From UMGS1696 sp964621755 (GTDB lineage: Bacteria; Bacillota; Clostridia; Oscillospirales; CAG-272): 61,723 nt of DNA. Shown in pieces: positions 8,688 through 17,609 of the stretch (positions within the stretch are counted from its first letter, which is position 1; each line of letters starts with the position of its first letter). Location of the stretch: the NCBI GenBank assembly GCA_964621755.1, contig CAZUPI010000016.1:1-61723 (forward strand). Reading direction: 5' to 3'. Both the position numbers and the translations under genes were made by a program. The notes under the pieces are model-generated. The model was not told the DNA's origin and made no database searches. It was given only the letters and a program-made list of their open reading frames with translations.

Positions 8688-10655
8688 ATGAAGAAAATAA
8701 TTAAAATTTTCTTTACAATCATGGTTATTTCCCTTCTTGCGATGTCCGTCTGCGCGGCTGAATGGATAACAAAAGACGTTGTCAGCGCATTGGACGAAGC
8801 GCCTGAATGGTATAACGAAGATGATGCAGTAGAGCTGGAAGCGTGGAATTCCGGCGACACCAACGCTAACACTGGCAATCAGGCGGGATACCTCTCTGAT
8901 TATGTTTTCCTGAAAGACAGGGGGCTCGGCGACTTCGAAGCATATTTTGAAGTAGAAGAAAACGGCACCTACAACATCGGCTTCGTGCTTATGGCATGGT
9001 GCAAGTCTGTCCCGCGTTCTACCACCTTCTCCATCGATGGTGCGGAACCGATTTACGTTTGCTACGATTACAACGATGAGGATCAGTATTCCGAGCAGTT
9101 TCTCACAGGTCCGTCGATTTACCTTGAAAAAGGTGAGCATACCATAACGCTCGCACTCGCATCTGATTTTGACGACAGCACAGTAAAATCCCTGTACTTC
9201 GATAAATTCTTCTTTGCACTTTCTGACGGTTCTACAGAGGCAGCTGCAGCAGATACCGCCGCAGCAGATACCGATGACGCCATAGCAACTGCCCGTGAGG
9301 CAACCGTCAAGCCGAAAATTGACGGTGTAATCGATCCGATTTGGGACGATGCTGACCGCATGTATGCCATCAATTTGGGGGGATCCACCGAAGGGTTAGA
9401 CAATCCGTATATTGGTAACTCTTATGCTTCCTTGATGTGGGATGCTGACGGTCTCTATCTGCTTGGTGTTATGTATGACACGACTATCCCGGAAACCGAC
9501 GCTGATGCGCGCAATTCTATCGACTTCTGGGTTTCTGAAATGTATACCTATGACACTTCTTTCGACTATGATGACGGTGACTGGCATTACTGCAAGGCTT
9601 CCACCGGCGAGGAAGTTTATTATTGCGGCAACAAAACCGTGTATGATGAGGCTACCACCGCTGTTAATGTTTACAGTGACCATTTTGTCGTGGAAATTTT
9701 CTGTCCGTGGCAGAACGCAGATTTTACACCTGCGATCGGCACGATAATCGGTTTCACAGTTTCTTTCAATGATGATATCGACCTCGATGGCATTCGTGAT
9801 TTATATGCATATGGGGAAACCACCGATATATCCCATTCTTACTGGTCGCAAACATTGGCACTTCCGGAAATCGAATTTGTCGCAGGTCCAGAGGTTATGA
9901 CCGACGACCTCGCAGCAGATTCCGCTGAACCCGCTGCAACGGACGGATTCGTTACATATGCTGAATATCCGGAAGACTTGATAACAGGGACTGAACTTCT
10001 ATGGGCTGCCGGCGGTGAAGAATACATGGCCGGTTATGACGAAAAGGGTGGCATTGGTGTTGACCTGTTCAATCTCACTACTGGCGGAGCGACATATTGT
10101 CTCAAGAGAGATGCTTCCGTTTGGTATGAATTTGAAGTATCGGAAAAGACTGATGTAACCTTCTTTATAGGCTATATCGCAAGAACCGGCTCCAACCGTG
10201 GTCTTGACTGGGCAATCGACGATGCAGACGGCACAAACCGCGTATATATGGATCTTGTAGAAGGCGACGAGATGCAGTGGGTATCCACTACCTTCACAGT
10301 TGAAGCAGGAAAGCACAACTTCTATATCTATGCTCCGACTGGAATGGACGACAGCACACTGAAATCCTGCGACGTATATACCGTTGAGCTTTACGGTACT
10401 CCTGCAGCGGAAGAAACCGCAGTTGAGGTTGTAGAAGAACCCGTAGTAGTAGAAGATGAACCTGCACCGGTAGAAGAAGAGCCCGCAGCTCCTGCGGAAG
10501 AACCTGAAGAACCGGCGGCAGAACCAGAGGTCGAAGAAGTAGAAGTTGTTGAATCACCTGCAGCAACCGCTCCGCAGACATTTGACTTTGGCGTTATTGC
10601 GGCAGTATCCGCACTTGTATCCCTCGCAGGCTACGCAATCACCAAAAAGAGATAA
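8688..10655 (+). CDS. Secreted multi-domain carbohydrate-binding surface protein (CBM9-like)
   Basis: 655 residues. A signal peptide (residues 1-23, ending V-C-A-A) is followed by a CBM6/35-like beta-sandwich (about 25-180), a CBM9-like domain beginning P-K-I-D-G-V-I-D-P-I-W-D-D-A (about 208-395), another beta-sandwich (about 415-565), and a Pro/Glu-rich spacer. The C-terminus is A-P-Q-T-F-D (628-633), a hydrophobic stretch and K-K-R, which resembles a wall- or membrane-anchoring signal. No catalytic domain is apparent, so it probably binds polysaccharide at the cell surface (inference). The same C-terminal motif recurs in the LamG protein at 15590. It has its own promoter and terminator. Confidence 0.8.
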   Translation: MKKIIKIFFTIMVISLLAMSVCAAEWITKDVVSALDEAPEWYNEDDAVELEAWNSGDTNANTGNQAGYLSDYVFLKDRGLGDFEAYFEVEENGTYNIGFVLMAWCKSVPRSTTFSIDGAEPIYVCYDYNDEDQYSEQFLTGPSIYLEKGEHTITLALASDFDDSTVKSLYFDKFFFALSDGSTEAAAADTAAADTDDAIATAREATVKPKIDGVIDPIWDDADRMYAINLGGSTEGLDNPYIGNSYASLMWDADGLYLLGVMYDTTIPETDADARNSIDFWVSEMYTYDTSFDYDDGDWHYCKASTGEEVYYCGNKTVYDEATTAVNVYSDHFVVEIFCPWQNADFTPAIGTIIGFTVSFNDDIDLDGIRDLYAYGETTDISHSYWSQTLALPEIEFVAGPEVMTDDLAADSAEPAATDGFVTYAEYPEDLITGTELLWAAGGEEYMAGYDEKGGIGVDLFNLTTGGATYCLKRDASVWYEFEVSEKTDVTFFIGYIARTGSNRGLDWAIDDADGTNRVYMDLVEGDEMQWVSTTFTVEAGKHNFYIYAPTGMDDSTLKSCDVYTVELYGTPAAEETAVEVVEEPVVVEDEPAPVEEEPAAPAEEPEEPAAEPEVEEVEVVESPAATAPQTFDFGVIAAVSALVSLAGYAITKKR

Positions 10656-10672
10656 AAACTCAAAATCCAATA

Positions 10673-10705
10673 AAAAACGGCAAGGAACAAAATCCTTGCC
10701 GTTTT
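10673..10705 (+). terminator. Intrinsic terminator after the CBM protein
   Basis: AAAACGGCAAGG and CCTTGCCGTTTT form a 12-bp perfect stem around AACAAAAT. The A/T-rich flanks could also let it work from the other side. Confidence 0.9.
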
Positions 10706-10774
10706 CGTTCTCAAAAACTTCGTTGTTTTCTTTCTCTGAAGTTTTGCAGAAGGGGCGAGTCATGAAACAGACGG

Positions 10775-10807
10775 ATGGGAGGTGCTTTTTGTGAAAGCAT
10801 CTCCCAC
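10775..10807. repeat. Dispersed GC-hairpin repeat, copy 4
   Basis: GGGAGGTGCTTT (10777-10788) and GAAAGCATCTCCC (10793-10805) form the stem. It lies between the CBM gene terminator and the 3' end of the convergent substrate-binding protein gene. Confidence 0.6.
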
Positions 10808-10818
10808 GTCCATATTAC

Positions 10819-12324
10819 TTATTGCTCATCCGCTTCAATCATTTTGAGGATTGCACTGTTATACCTATCAAGTACTTTTTGTGCCACCTTGCTGGTCTTT
10901 TGATACATGGAGGTTACATCGGTAGAGTAGTTGCGGAGCAGGTTCATAATGCCTTCGTTGTAGCTGCCTATTTCGAAGTACCAACCGAAGTCGTACGTAC
11001 GTGTGGAGAAGATGAGGTCGAGCATTGCAGAAGATTCTTCGTCACGGGAGGTCTTGGATTTCAAAGTCTGCTCATAGTATGCCGGTGTCAGCGTGTACAT
11101 GGATTCATATGCGAGAGCCTGTGTAATGTAGCCCGCACGGCTGAATCCTTCAGCACCGTATGTGTTTCTCGGCATGCAGTAGAAGGATGTTACCCACGAT
11201 GCAATACTGTTGTAATATCTATCCTGGTTTTCATCATAAAGCGGGAGGGGAAGAATACCGAAGTCGTCGTCCATATCACGAAGGCCTGTGGCTACGCTGA
11301 GATTATACATATAGAAGAGGGCACGGCTTTCTTTAAACGCTATCTGACCATAGTTTGCGTCGTAACCGTTTCTCTGGTATGCACAGGTGGTGTCCGTGTT
11401 GTATGCGTATGCGGCAAACCTGTCGAATGCATCGATGAACTTTTCACTGTAAAGGGTCAACTCAAGTTCACCATTGTCATTAATAGTACAGCACTTCAGA
11501 CCGGATGCGTTTATAATTCCCATCATGATGTCGTCCCAGATGTAAATGCCGTATGTATCGTCTTTGTCGTTTACGTGGTTGCCGTCATTATCTGTATCTT
11601 CGCCAATAAGCTCTGCGAAGGTCTTAAAATTGTCAATGGTCCATGTGTAATTATCTACCATACTGTAAAGGTCGCCGATGTTGTAGTTTTCAGCTATCTG
11701 CTTATTGAAGTAAACACAGTATGTTGCCTGATTGTCACAGATGGAGATATCGCCTGTCGCCATGAAGACGGAATCTTTGAAGGTAACGTCTTCCGTACAG
11801 TACTGATCCCACCACGGCTGGGAGAGGTCAAGATTGCTTACAGAGTTCAAATCCATGAGAAGTCCTGCAACAAGAGCGTTGCAGGCACTGTATGCGGAAA
11901 TCTCAACGAGGTCATAGTCGTTTGTACCTGCCTGAACAGAGGTCTGGAGGGGAACATGACCCGCACGGTTGTCCGCTGTAACAACGACATCCTCAATGGT
12001 GCAGTTTGCCTTGTCCGATACGGTTACCATGCGTTCGTAGGTTGCGTCGTTGATAGGCTCACCGGTGATTTCGTCAGCGTCCCAGTCGTTGTAAATGGTG
12101 TTGTGAACGAAAATATGAAAGGCATATCCGTCATAGTCAGCCGCACCAAGTCCGGAGTCCAGTCTTGCATCTGAGTCTGCGGTTTCTTCAACGGCAACGG
12201 TTTCCTCGGAGGAAGGGGTACTTGCTGGAGTGATTTCCGAGGATGATGTCTCAGAACAGGAAATTAATCCGCTGGAAAGCATTAAAAGAGCCAGAATAAG
12301 GGTAATTATTTTTTTGGAATTCAT
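10819..12324 (-). CDS. ABC-type sugar substrate-binding lipoprotein (orphan)
   Basis: 501 residues. A lipoprotein signal ends in L-I-S-C-S (Cys about residue 23), followed by a Ser/Thr/Glu-rich linker. The body looks like a family 1 extracellular solute-binding protein, with V-Q-A-G-T-N-D-Y-D-L-V-E and a D-T-D-N-D-G-N-H-V-N-D-K-D-D segment that could be a calcium-binding loop. It lies 26 bases after the GH43 gene on the same strand and is probably the last gene of that operon. No permease or ATPase gene is nearby, so it must use components encoded elsewhere or serve as a glycan-binding surface protein. Confidence 0.8.
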   Translation of the reverse strand: MNSKKIITLILALLMLSSGLISCSETSSSEITPASTPSSEETVAVEETADSDARLDSGLGAADYDGYAFHIFVHNTIYNDWDADEITGEPINDATYERMVTVSDKANCTIEDVVVTADNRAGHVPLQTSVQAGTNDYDLVEISAYSACNALVAGLLMDLNSVSNLDLSQPWWDQYCTEDVTFKDSVFMATGDISICDNQATYCVYFNKQIAENYNIGDLYSMVDNYTWTIDNFKTFAELIGEDTDNDGNHVNDKDDTYGIYIWDDIMMGIINASGLKCCTINDNGELELTLYSEKFIDAFDRFAAYAYNTDTTCAYQRNGYDANYGQIAFKESRALFYMYNLSVATGLRDMDDDFGILPLPLYDENQDRYYNSIASWVTSFYCMPRNTYGAEGFSRAGYITQALAYESMYTLTPAYYEQTLKSKTSRDEESSAMLDLIFSTRTYDFGWYFEIGSYNEGIMNLLRNYSTDVTSMYQKTSKVAQKVLDRYNSAILKMIEADEQ

Positions 12325-12350
12325 TTTAATTTTGCCCCCTTGTTTTTGTT

Positions 12351-13871
12351 TTAGGTTTTAAGTTTTACTGCATCCTTGCTGTACCCAAGAATCGGAAGCA
12401 TGTGTTCTGTGTCAGGAGAAGCGGGGGTACCGAGAATAATATCATCCCCGTCCCACTCTACCTTCTGTGTCCACACACTTCTGCCGTTCCAGCCGGTGCT
12501 GGAAATGAGGTTGGCATGGTAAACAATCCATGTGGAGCCGTCTGCAGCTGTTGTAAACGAGCAATGACCAGGACCGAATACGCTGTCGGTCTTGCTGAAT
12601 ACAGCTTCCGCTGACTTTGTCCAGTTTGCTGGGTCAAGGATGTCTCCCGTTCCGTCAAACGTGAGCTTGCCGAGGCAGTAGTGGTCGCTCCAGCTTCCAC
12701 TTGCCGAATAGATAATGTGAACTGTATCATTCGAAACAAGCGCTACGGGGCCTTCGTTAATCGTGGGCTGACCGCCGAGCTTTTCCCAACGGTATTCGGG
12801 CGTCGAGAGAAGGACTCTCTCGCTGTCGATGGTATATGGATTGGACATGTGCGCAATGTAGATATTCTGCGCAACGTTCACATCCCCCGCCCAGCCAGAC
12901 CAGATAAAGTAGCATTCCCCTTTGTATTGGAGGACAGTGCCGTCGATTGCCCATTTATCGGTGCCGTCTGTGATTTTACCGAGCATTTTAAACGGTTCGG
13001 TAGGGTCGTCTCCTGTACACTCGAGGACGTACATGCGGTGGTTGTAGTTGTCACCGTCGTCAGCTGCAACGTAAATGTACCACTTTCCGTCGATTTTGTG
13101 CAGCTCAGGCGCCCAGTATTCGCTGGAATAAGCTGTCCCTTTGGGGGCGGTATAAACCTTTGTACCGCCATCCGAGGTGATTTGGTCGAGCGACTCGATT
13201 TTATTCACGCATACACCGTCTCCGCCGGAGTAGCAGTAATAATAATTGTCGCCATCGCGGATAACCCATGGGTCTGCTCCGCTTTCGCATACGGGATTTG
13301 TAAATGTCCTGTATGTATATGTTTTTTCTGCTTCGTAAATTTCCATAAAATCTTCTTGTAATATAAGTCCTTCGTCGGTCATATACTGGTCGATAAGCAG
13401 CTCCGCGGCGATTTGCGTAAGCGCGGGCGTGTAACCAAGTACAACGAGGCGGCCGTCTATGACCGCGAGAATGAATTCGTCCTCACTGATTTTCGCATAT
13501 GCCTCGGTCGATGCCGTGCGGTTTGTCATGCCGATAAGGATTTCGTTTGGATTGGCATCAGGGGAATCGCCTTTTCTGACAAAATCCGTTTCAAATTTTG
13601 GCTTCAGGGCGTATTTTTCTATTCCCTTGAGGTATATCTCCTGCGCACCGTTGATTTCACTTTCATCCGCAGTATCCGGACGAATCAGTGTGTATCCAGT
13701 ATCGTCAGTGGACAAAAATGTGATTTCACTTACAGTTTCGACCTGAGAAATAGGCTCGCTTGTTTCCACAGGTTCCGCTGTGCTGTTTTCCCCGCACGAT
13801 AGCAGCAGGGCGGCGCACAGCAGACAGAGAAACGGCGTTTTTGGTATTTTTTGTATTTTTGGTGTCATCAC
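12351..13871 (-). CDS. GH43-family glycoside hydrolase, lipoprotein
   Basis: 506 residues. The lipobox L-L-L-S-C-G is near residue 26. The first ~190 residues hold a linker and a domain of unknown type. The C-terminal five-bladed propeller has GH43 signatures: S-G-A-D-P-W-V-I (catalytic base Asp), W-A-I-D-G-T-V (pKa-modulating Asp) and T-I-N-E-G-P-V (acid Glu). GH43 enzymes act on arabinose- and xylose-containing glycans (family knowledge); the exact substrate cannot be read here. The start overlaps the end of the upstream GH43 gene by four bases (ATGA), implying translational coupling. Confidence 0.88.
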   Translation of the reverse strand: MMTPKIQKIPKTPFLCLLCAALLLSCGENSTAEPVETSEPISQVETVSEITFLSTDDTGYTLIRPDTADESEINGAQEIYLKGIEKYALKPKFETDFVRKGDSPDANPNEILIGMTNRTASTEAYAKISEDEFILAVIDGRLVVLGYTPALTQIAAELLIDQYMTDEGLILQEDFMEIYEAEKTYTYRTFTNPVCESGADPWVIRDGDNYYYCYSGGDGVCVNKIESLDQITSDGGTKVYTAPKGTAYSSEYWAPELHKIDGKWYIYVAADDGDNYNHRMYVLECTGDDPTEPFKMLGKITDGTDKWAIDGTVLQYKGECYFIWSGWAGDVNVAQNIYIAHMSNPYTIDSERVLLSTPEYRWEKLGGQPTINEGPVALVSNDTVHIIYSASGSWSDHYCLGKLTFDGTGDILDPANWTKSAEAVFSKTDSVFGPGHCSFTTAADGSTWIVYHANLISSTGWNGRSVWTQKVEWDGDDIILGTPASPDTEHMLPILGYSKDAVKLKT

Positions 13872-15466
13872 TTCGGATATTCCTGTGATGTGTGAGTTGG
13901 GCCATAAATTTCAAGACGGTCGATGCCGGATTCGGTCGGTACAAACCGCGCACGGTCAATGCAGATTTTACGCGGGTGCACTTCCGTTGTGCTGCTGTGG
14001 ACGTGGTAGACGATAATCAGCTCGCTTCCATCGGGGGATGTGGTGAAGCTGTGGTGTCCCGGACCGTACAGCTTGGAAGTGTAGGATAAAATCGGATTTC
14101 CGTTATAACGTGTGTATTCGCCGAGCGGAGAATCAGACGTAGCATAACCGACCGCATAGCTTGGAGATGTATAGCCTGTGCCGGAGTAGGTGAGGTAGTA
14201 AACGCCGTTGTGTTTCAGCACAAACGGTCCTTCGGTGACACCTCCGTCTACTTTTTCCCACGATTCCTTCGGGGATAACAGATGTACCTCCGTGTTCGGC
14301 TTTACCGTAACGATGTCGTCTTCAAGCTCACAGCCGTAGATGCCGTACTCGTGACCGTCGCGCCAGCTTACATAGAACAGATATGCGCGTCCATCATCAT
14401 CAATGAAGATATGACCGTCTATGGTTTTGTTGAACAGCCATGTTTCTTCCGGGATAAACGGGCCCAAGGGAGAGTCCGCAACCGCAAATCCGAGGTGTTC
14501 ATCAACGGACATAATCATGTAAAATTTGCCGTTGTGTTCGACTACTTCCGGTGCCCAGTAGTAGCCGGCTTTGTCAATGCCCCATGCCGCCTCACAGCAT
14601 AGACCCTCATTTTTCCAGTTCACAAGGTCCGTGGAGGTGTAAACATAATAGCCAATCGGTGCGGAGGTGGAATAGCAATAGTAGGTGCCATCCCAATAGA
14701 GCACACCGGGGTCAGCCGCCTGTTCTTCGCCGAATACCGGATTTTTATAAAGCTGTTCGCTCTTTTTCGGCGCGGTGTATTCCATCACGGTGAGATTGTT
14801 GAACGATACTCCCTGACCATTATCGACTACTCCGATGCCGGTACCGCGGTATTCGTTCAGCACGAATTCGAATTCAGGCCACGGTTCAACTCCATCCATG
14901 TCGTCGAGATAGTACATACGGACAGTGTTGCTGTCGCGCTCAATGCGGAGCTTCAAGGTGTCGCCGCTTTTGTAGTCTTCAATGGCGCGCCGCCCAAGCT
15001 CGGTGAATATCATTCCTGAGGAAGAAGAACCACCGATTTCGTAAAGATATATTTTACGGTCGCGAATCATCAGGGCATAACCGTCGAATCCGTCGTATAC
15101 CTCAGATGAAGAAGCGCGGAACAAAAGACCGCCCGCCGAATAGAGCGAGTCCAAGGACATTTCAACCTCCGCTGCGAAATTGCCCGCGGTGATGGAATCT
15201 TCATAAAATGCACCGGAGTAAAGCTGCTCGGAGCTGTTGGATGCTGTTTTTGCGGCAATAATTTCTGTGCCGCTGAAGGTATAGTTTGCTCCTGCGTAGG
15301 TAAACTTATTCTCAGCCATATCGTTTGCTCCTGTATCGCTTTCTAAGGTCAGAGTTTCAGAACTTTCTGACGTCTCTTCCACTGTATTTTTGCTGCATGC
15401 AAAAAGAACTGCGGCCAAAACAAAGATAAGAGAAAGCCATAGTATAAGCGAGATTTTTTCCTTCAT
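13868..15466 (-). CDS. GH43-family glycoside hydrolase with N-terminal LamG/DUF1080-like domain, lipoprotein
   Basis: 532 residues. The lipobox is V-L-F-A-C-S (Cys about residue 24). Residues about 50-220 form a concanavalin-like sandwich (F-A-A-E-V-E-M-S-L, G-Y-A-L-M-I-R-D-R-K, L-K-L-R-I-E-R-D). The GH43 domain follows, with A-A-D-P-G-V-L-Y, T-I-D-G-H-I-F-I-D-D-D-G and V-T-E-G-P-F-V-L as the three catalytic-acid motifs. It is upstream of and overlaps the second GH43 gene by four bases. The paired lipoproteins and the following binding protein suggest surface degradation of an arabinoxylan-like polymer (inference). Confidence 0.88.
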   Translation of the reverse strand: MKEKISLILWLSLIFVLAAVLFACSKNTVEETSESSETLTLESDTGANDMAENKFTYAGANYTFSGTEIIAAKTASNSSEQLYSGAFYEDSITAGNFAAEVEMSLDSLYSAGGLLFRASSSEVYDGFDGYALMIRDRKIYLYEIGGSSSSGMIFTELGRRAIEDYKSGDTLKLRIERDSNTVRMYYLDDMDGVEPWPEFEFVLNEYRGTGIGVVDNGQGVSFNNLTVMEYTAPKKSEQLYKNPVFGEEQAADPGVLYWDGTYYCYSTSAPIGYYVYTSTDLVNWKNEGLCCEAAWGIDKAGYYWAPEVVEHNGKFYMIMSVDEHLGFAVADSPLGPFIPEETWLFNKTIDGHIFIDDDGRAYLFYVSWRDGHEYGIYGCELEDDIVTVKPNTEVHLLSPKESWEKVDGGVTEGPFVLKHNGVYYLTYSGTGYTSPSYAVGYATSDSPLGEYTRYNGNPILSYTSKLYGPGHHSFTTSPDGSELIIVYHVHSSTTEVHPRKICIDRARFVPTESGIDRLEIYGPTHTSQEYPK

Positions 15467-15520
15467 TGTTGTAATATACTGTAAAATAATAAAATATGAA
15501 TGAATATTCAGAATATAACT

Positions 15521-15565
15521 CCGGCGGATGTCTGTTTAGATAGCTGCCGGAGGTTATACACTAAA
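15521..15565 (-). terminator. Stem-loop downstream of the LamG gene
   Basis: ATAACCTCCGGC and GCCGGAGTTAT (minus-strand reading, 15521-15565) form a long stem with a large loop. The 3' side is A/T-rich but lacks a clean T-run, so it may be a weak terminator or processing site before the GH43 genes. Confidence 0.45.
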
Positions 15566-15589
15566 AATCGATTCGTTTTCTAATCAGCG

Positions 15590-17245
15590 TTATCTTCTTT
15601 TCTTAGAAATAACAGCTGCGCCTGCGGACAGTGCGGAAACAGCAAATGCAATGATTGCTGCATCAAATGTCTGCGGAGCGGTGTCAGATGTTGTAGAAGC
15701 TGCGGGAGTCTCTACGGTTTCAATGACAGCGGGAGCTTCTTCAACCTCTGTTGTAGCTGCGGGAGCTTCTGTAGCTGCGGTTTCTTCACTCTTGCCTTCG
15801 TAGAGGTTCTTAGCCTGGAGCGGGTTCAGTGCGGTGTTGAAAATCTGAACATTGTCAATCTGACCTTCAAAGTCGCCCTGATTCCACCAAGAGCAGAGCC
15901 ATGAGCCGAGACGGAGAGAGTAAACCTGCTGAATCTGTGTGAACAGGTCGGACATTGCGCCGCCGTTTACAACCGGCTTTACAACAACTTCACCGTTCAG
16001 ATAGATAGCCATATCCTGCTCGTCGTAAACAACGATAACCTGCTGCCATTCGCCAGCCTTGAGAGCGGATACGGATTCGCTTGTGTTGGCCGGGTCATTC
16101 CACATACGCGGAGAAATGCCTACATCTTCGTTACCGTCGGTGTTGATAGCGGATTCGAGGGAGGCAACTGCTGCGATGTATCCCTGGTTAGCGATGTCGA
16201 GAGAGTAGAGAGGAGCATTGCCCTTGAGGGTATCGGATACGTTGGGATTTACCCACAGTGCGATTGTCATACCGTTCTGCCAGTCGGTTGTCTGGAACAG
16301 GTCTGTCGGAACAACTGCGTAGCTTGTGCCGCATGTGCCGTCGCCTGTACCGTTTACTTTGAGCACGCCGTCAGCAATTTCTGCGTTTGTGAGCTCAATA
16401 CCGTCAGCGGATTCGAAGTCGAGCGTGTAAATCGGGTCAACCCATTCGCCGGAGTATATGTCCTCAAGCGCGGGAGCCTCTTCGAATGTGGTCTGTTCAA
16501 CCTTTGTGGAAGTGTAAAGGTCAGCAACCTCGTCAGCGTCAAGAGCGATATTGTAAACGTAAATATCGTCCATCATGCCTTCGTAGTCACCGTAGTTCCA
16601 CCAGGAGCAGAGCCAAGAACCGAGACGGAGAGAGTATACAAATTCAACCTGGAAGAGGAAGTCGTCCATTGTGCAGTTGTTGATGACCGGTTCGGAGTAG
16701 AGCTCGCCGTTAACATAAACCTTCATTCCGTCGGGAGCATAAACAACAGTGAGCTGCTGCCATACGCCTTCTTCGGTCTTGTTCACACCGCCGGATACGT
16801 TAGCAGGGTCATTCCAGCAGCGCGGAGAGATGCCAAGGGCGGTGTCGTTACCGTCGGTGTTGATAGCGGATTCGAGAGAAGTGACCATTGCTATGTAACC
16901 AACGTTTGCAATGTCGAGAGAGAAAATCGGGGCTGTGCCCTTGAGGGTAGTACTGCCGACGTCTGTCTTAATCCACATGGAAATGGTAAGACCGTCTTCC
17001 CAGCTGTTGTCTTCAAAAACGGTTGTTTCAAGAAGACCATAGCTCTGACCTGTCGTGTTTGCACCCATGCCGCTTATTTGAAGCACTTTGCCGCGGGTAG
17101 CATCTTCCACGATATCAGCATCCACGAGCTCAACGTCGCCGGCGCCATTAGCAAAATCAATTGAGATAAGCGGGTCGGCGGCTGCGATTCCGGTCGCGAG
17201 AATAACTGCAAGTACGACCGAAAACAAGATTGCCAGTTTTTTCAT
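15590..17245 (-). CDS. Secreted tandem LamG-domain surface protein
   Basis: 551 residues from the ATG at 17243-17245, chosen for its GGAGG ribosome site and a classic signal peptide (ends G-I-A-A-A-D); an upstream in-frame ATG has neither. Two consecutive laminin-G/concanavalin-like domains (about 25-235 and 255-465) share long stretches: S-L-E-S-A-I-N-T-D-G-N, G-I-S-P-R-x-W-N-D-P-A-N and S-L-R-L-G-S-W-L-C-S-W-W-N. An Ala/Glu/Thr-rich spacer leads to A-P-Q-T-F-D (523-528), a hydrophobic segment and K-K-R-R, the same C-terminus as the CBM protein at 8688. Probably a glycan-binding surface protein working with the GH43 enzymes downstream (inference). Confidence 0.82.
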   Translation of the reverse strand: MKKLAILFSVVLAVILATGIAAADPLISIDFANGAGDVELVDADIVEDATRGKVLQISGMGANTTGQSYGLLETTVFEDNSWEDGLTISMWIKTDVGSTTLKGTAPIFSLDIANVGYIAMVTSLESAINTDGNDTALGISPRCWNDPANVSGGVNKTEEGVWQQLTVVYAPDGMKVYVNGELYSEPVINNCTMDDFLFQVEFVYSLRLGSWLCSWWNYGDYEGMMDDIYVYNIALDADEVADLYTSTKVEQTTFEEAPALEDIYSGEWVDPIYTLDFESADGIELTNAEIADGVLKVNGTGDGTCGTSYAVVPTDLFQTTDWQNGMTIALWVNPNVSDTLKGNAPLYSLDIANQGYIAAVASLESAINTDGNEDVGISPRMWNDPANTSESVSALKAGEWQQVIVVYDEQDMAIYLNGEVVVKPVVNGGAMSDLFTQIQQVYSLRLGSWLCSWWNQGDFEGQIDNVQIFNTALNPLQAKNLYEGKSEETAATEAPAATTEVEEAPAVIETVETPAASTTSDTAPQTFDAAIIAFAVSALSAGAAVISKKRR

Positions 17246-17372
17246 GTTTTCCTCCAAAAAAATTAAAAATTTACAATCGTGCAACGTAATGCGGGCGATA
17301 CGGAGAGCGCTTTTCCAAAAGTTTTCACTGCAAATTTCCCACCTTACTTTACTACAATAATTGTACATAATG

Positions 17373-17401
17373 AGTGTACCTCAAAATCCCCGTTTTGTCA
17401 A
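17373..17401 (-). promoter_or_regulatory. Promoter for the LamG gene
   Basis: On the minus strand: perfect TTGACA (17401-17396), 17-base spacer, TACACT (17378-17373), about 130 bases before the start codon. The rest of 17402-17609 is A/T-rich, with only a TATAAT at 17547-17552 for the divergent gene and no good -35. Confidence 0.8.
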
Positions 17402-17609
17402 CAGAAATACGATAATATTTACATATTATCTCACAAGTAATTTGCGATTTATGAATTTTATTACAAATAATAAACATATTGGTACGATAAAGTAACCGAC
17501 GCTGCAAGTTAAATTGTAACTTCATCTTAAATTTACGATTTATGTGTATAATAGATTCGCATTTTATATTAAAATGTAAAATGATTCAGAAAAGAAAGAC
17601 GCGTTACTC

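Noticed and set aside
10822..12174. 450-codon plus-strand open frame opposite the substrate-binding protein
   Set aside because: Shadow frame: the Cys/Val-rich translation has no domain, while the minus strand has a lipobox and a known fold.
17246..17609. Hidden gene in the 364-bp divergent gap
   Set aside because: A/T-rich with no ribosome site plus frame combination; only promoters were supported.
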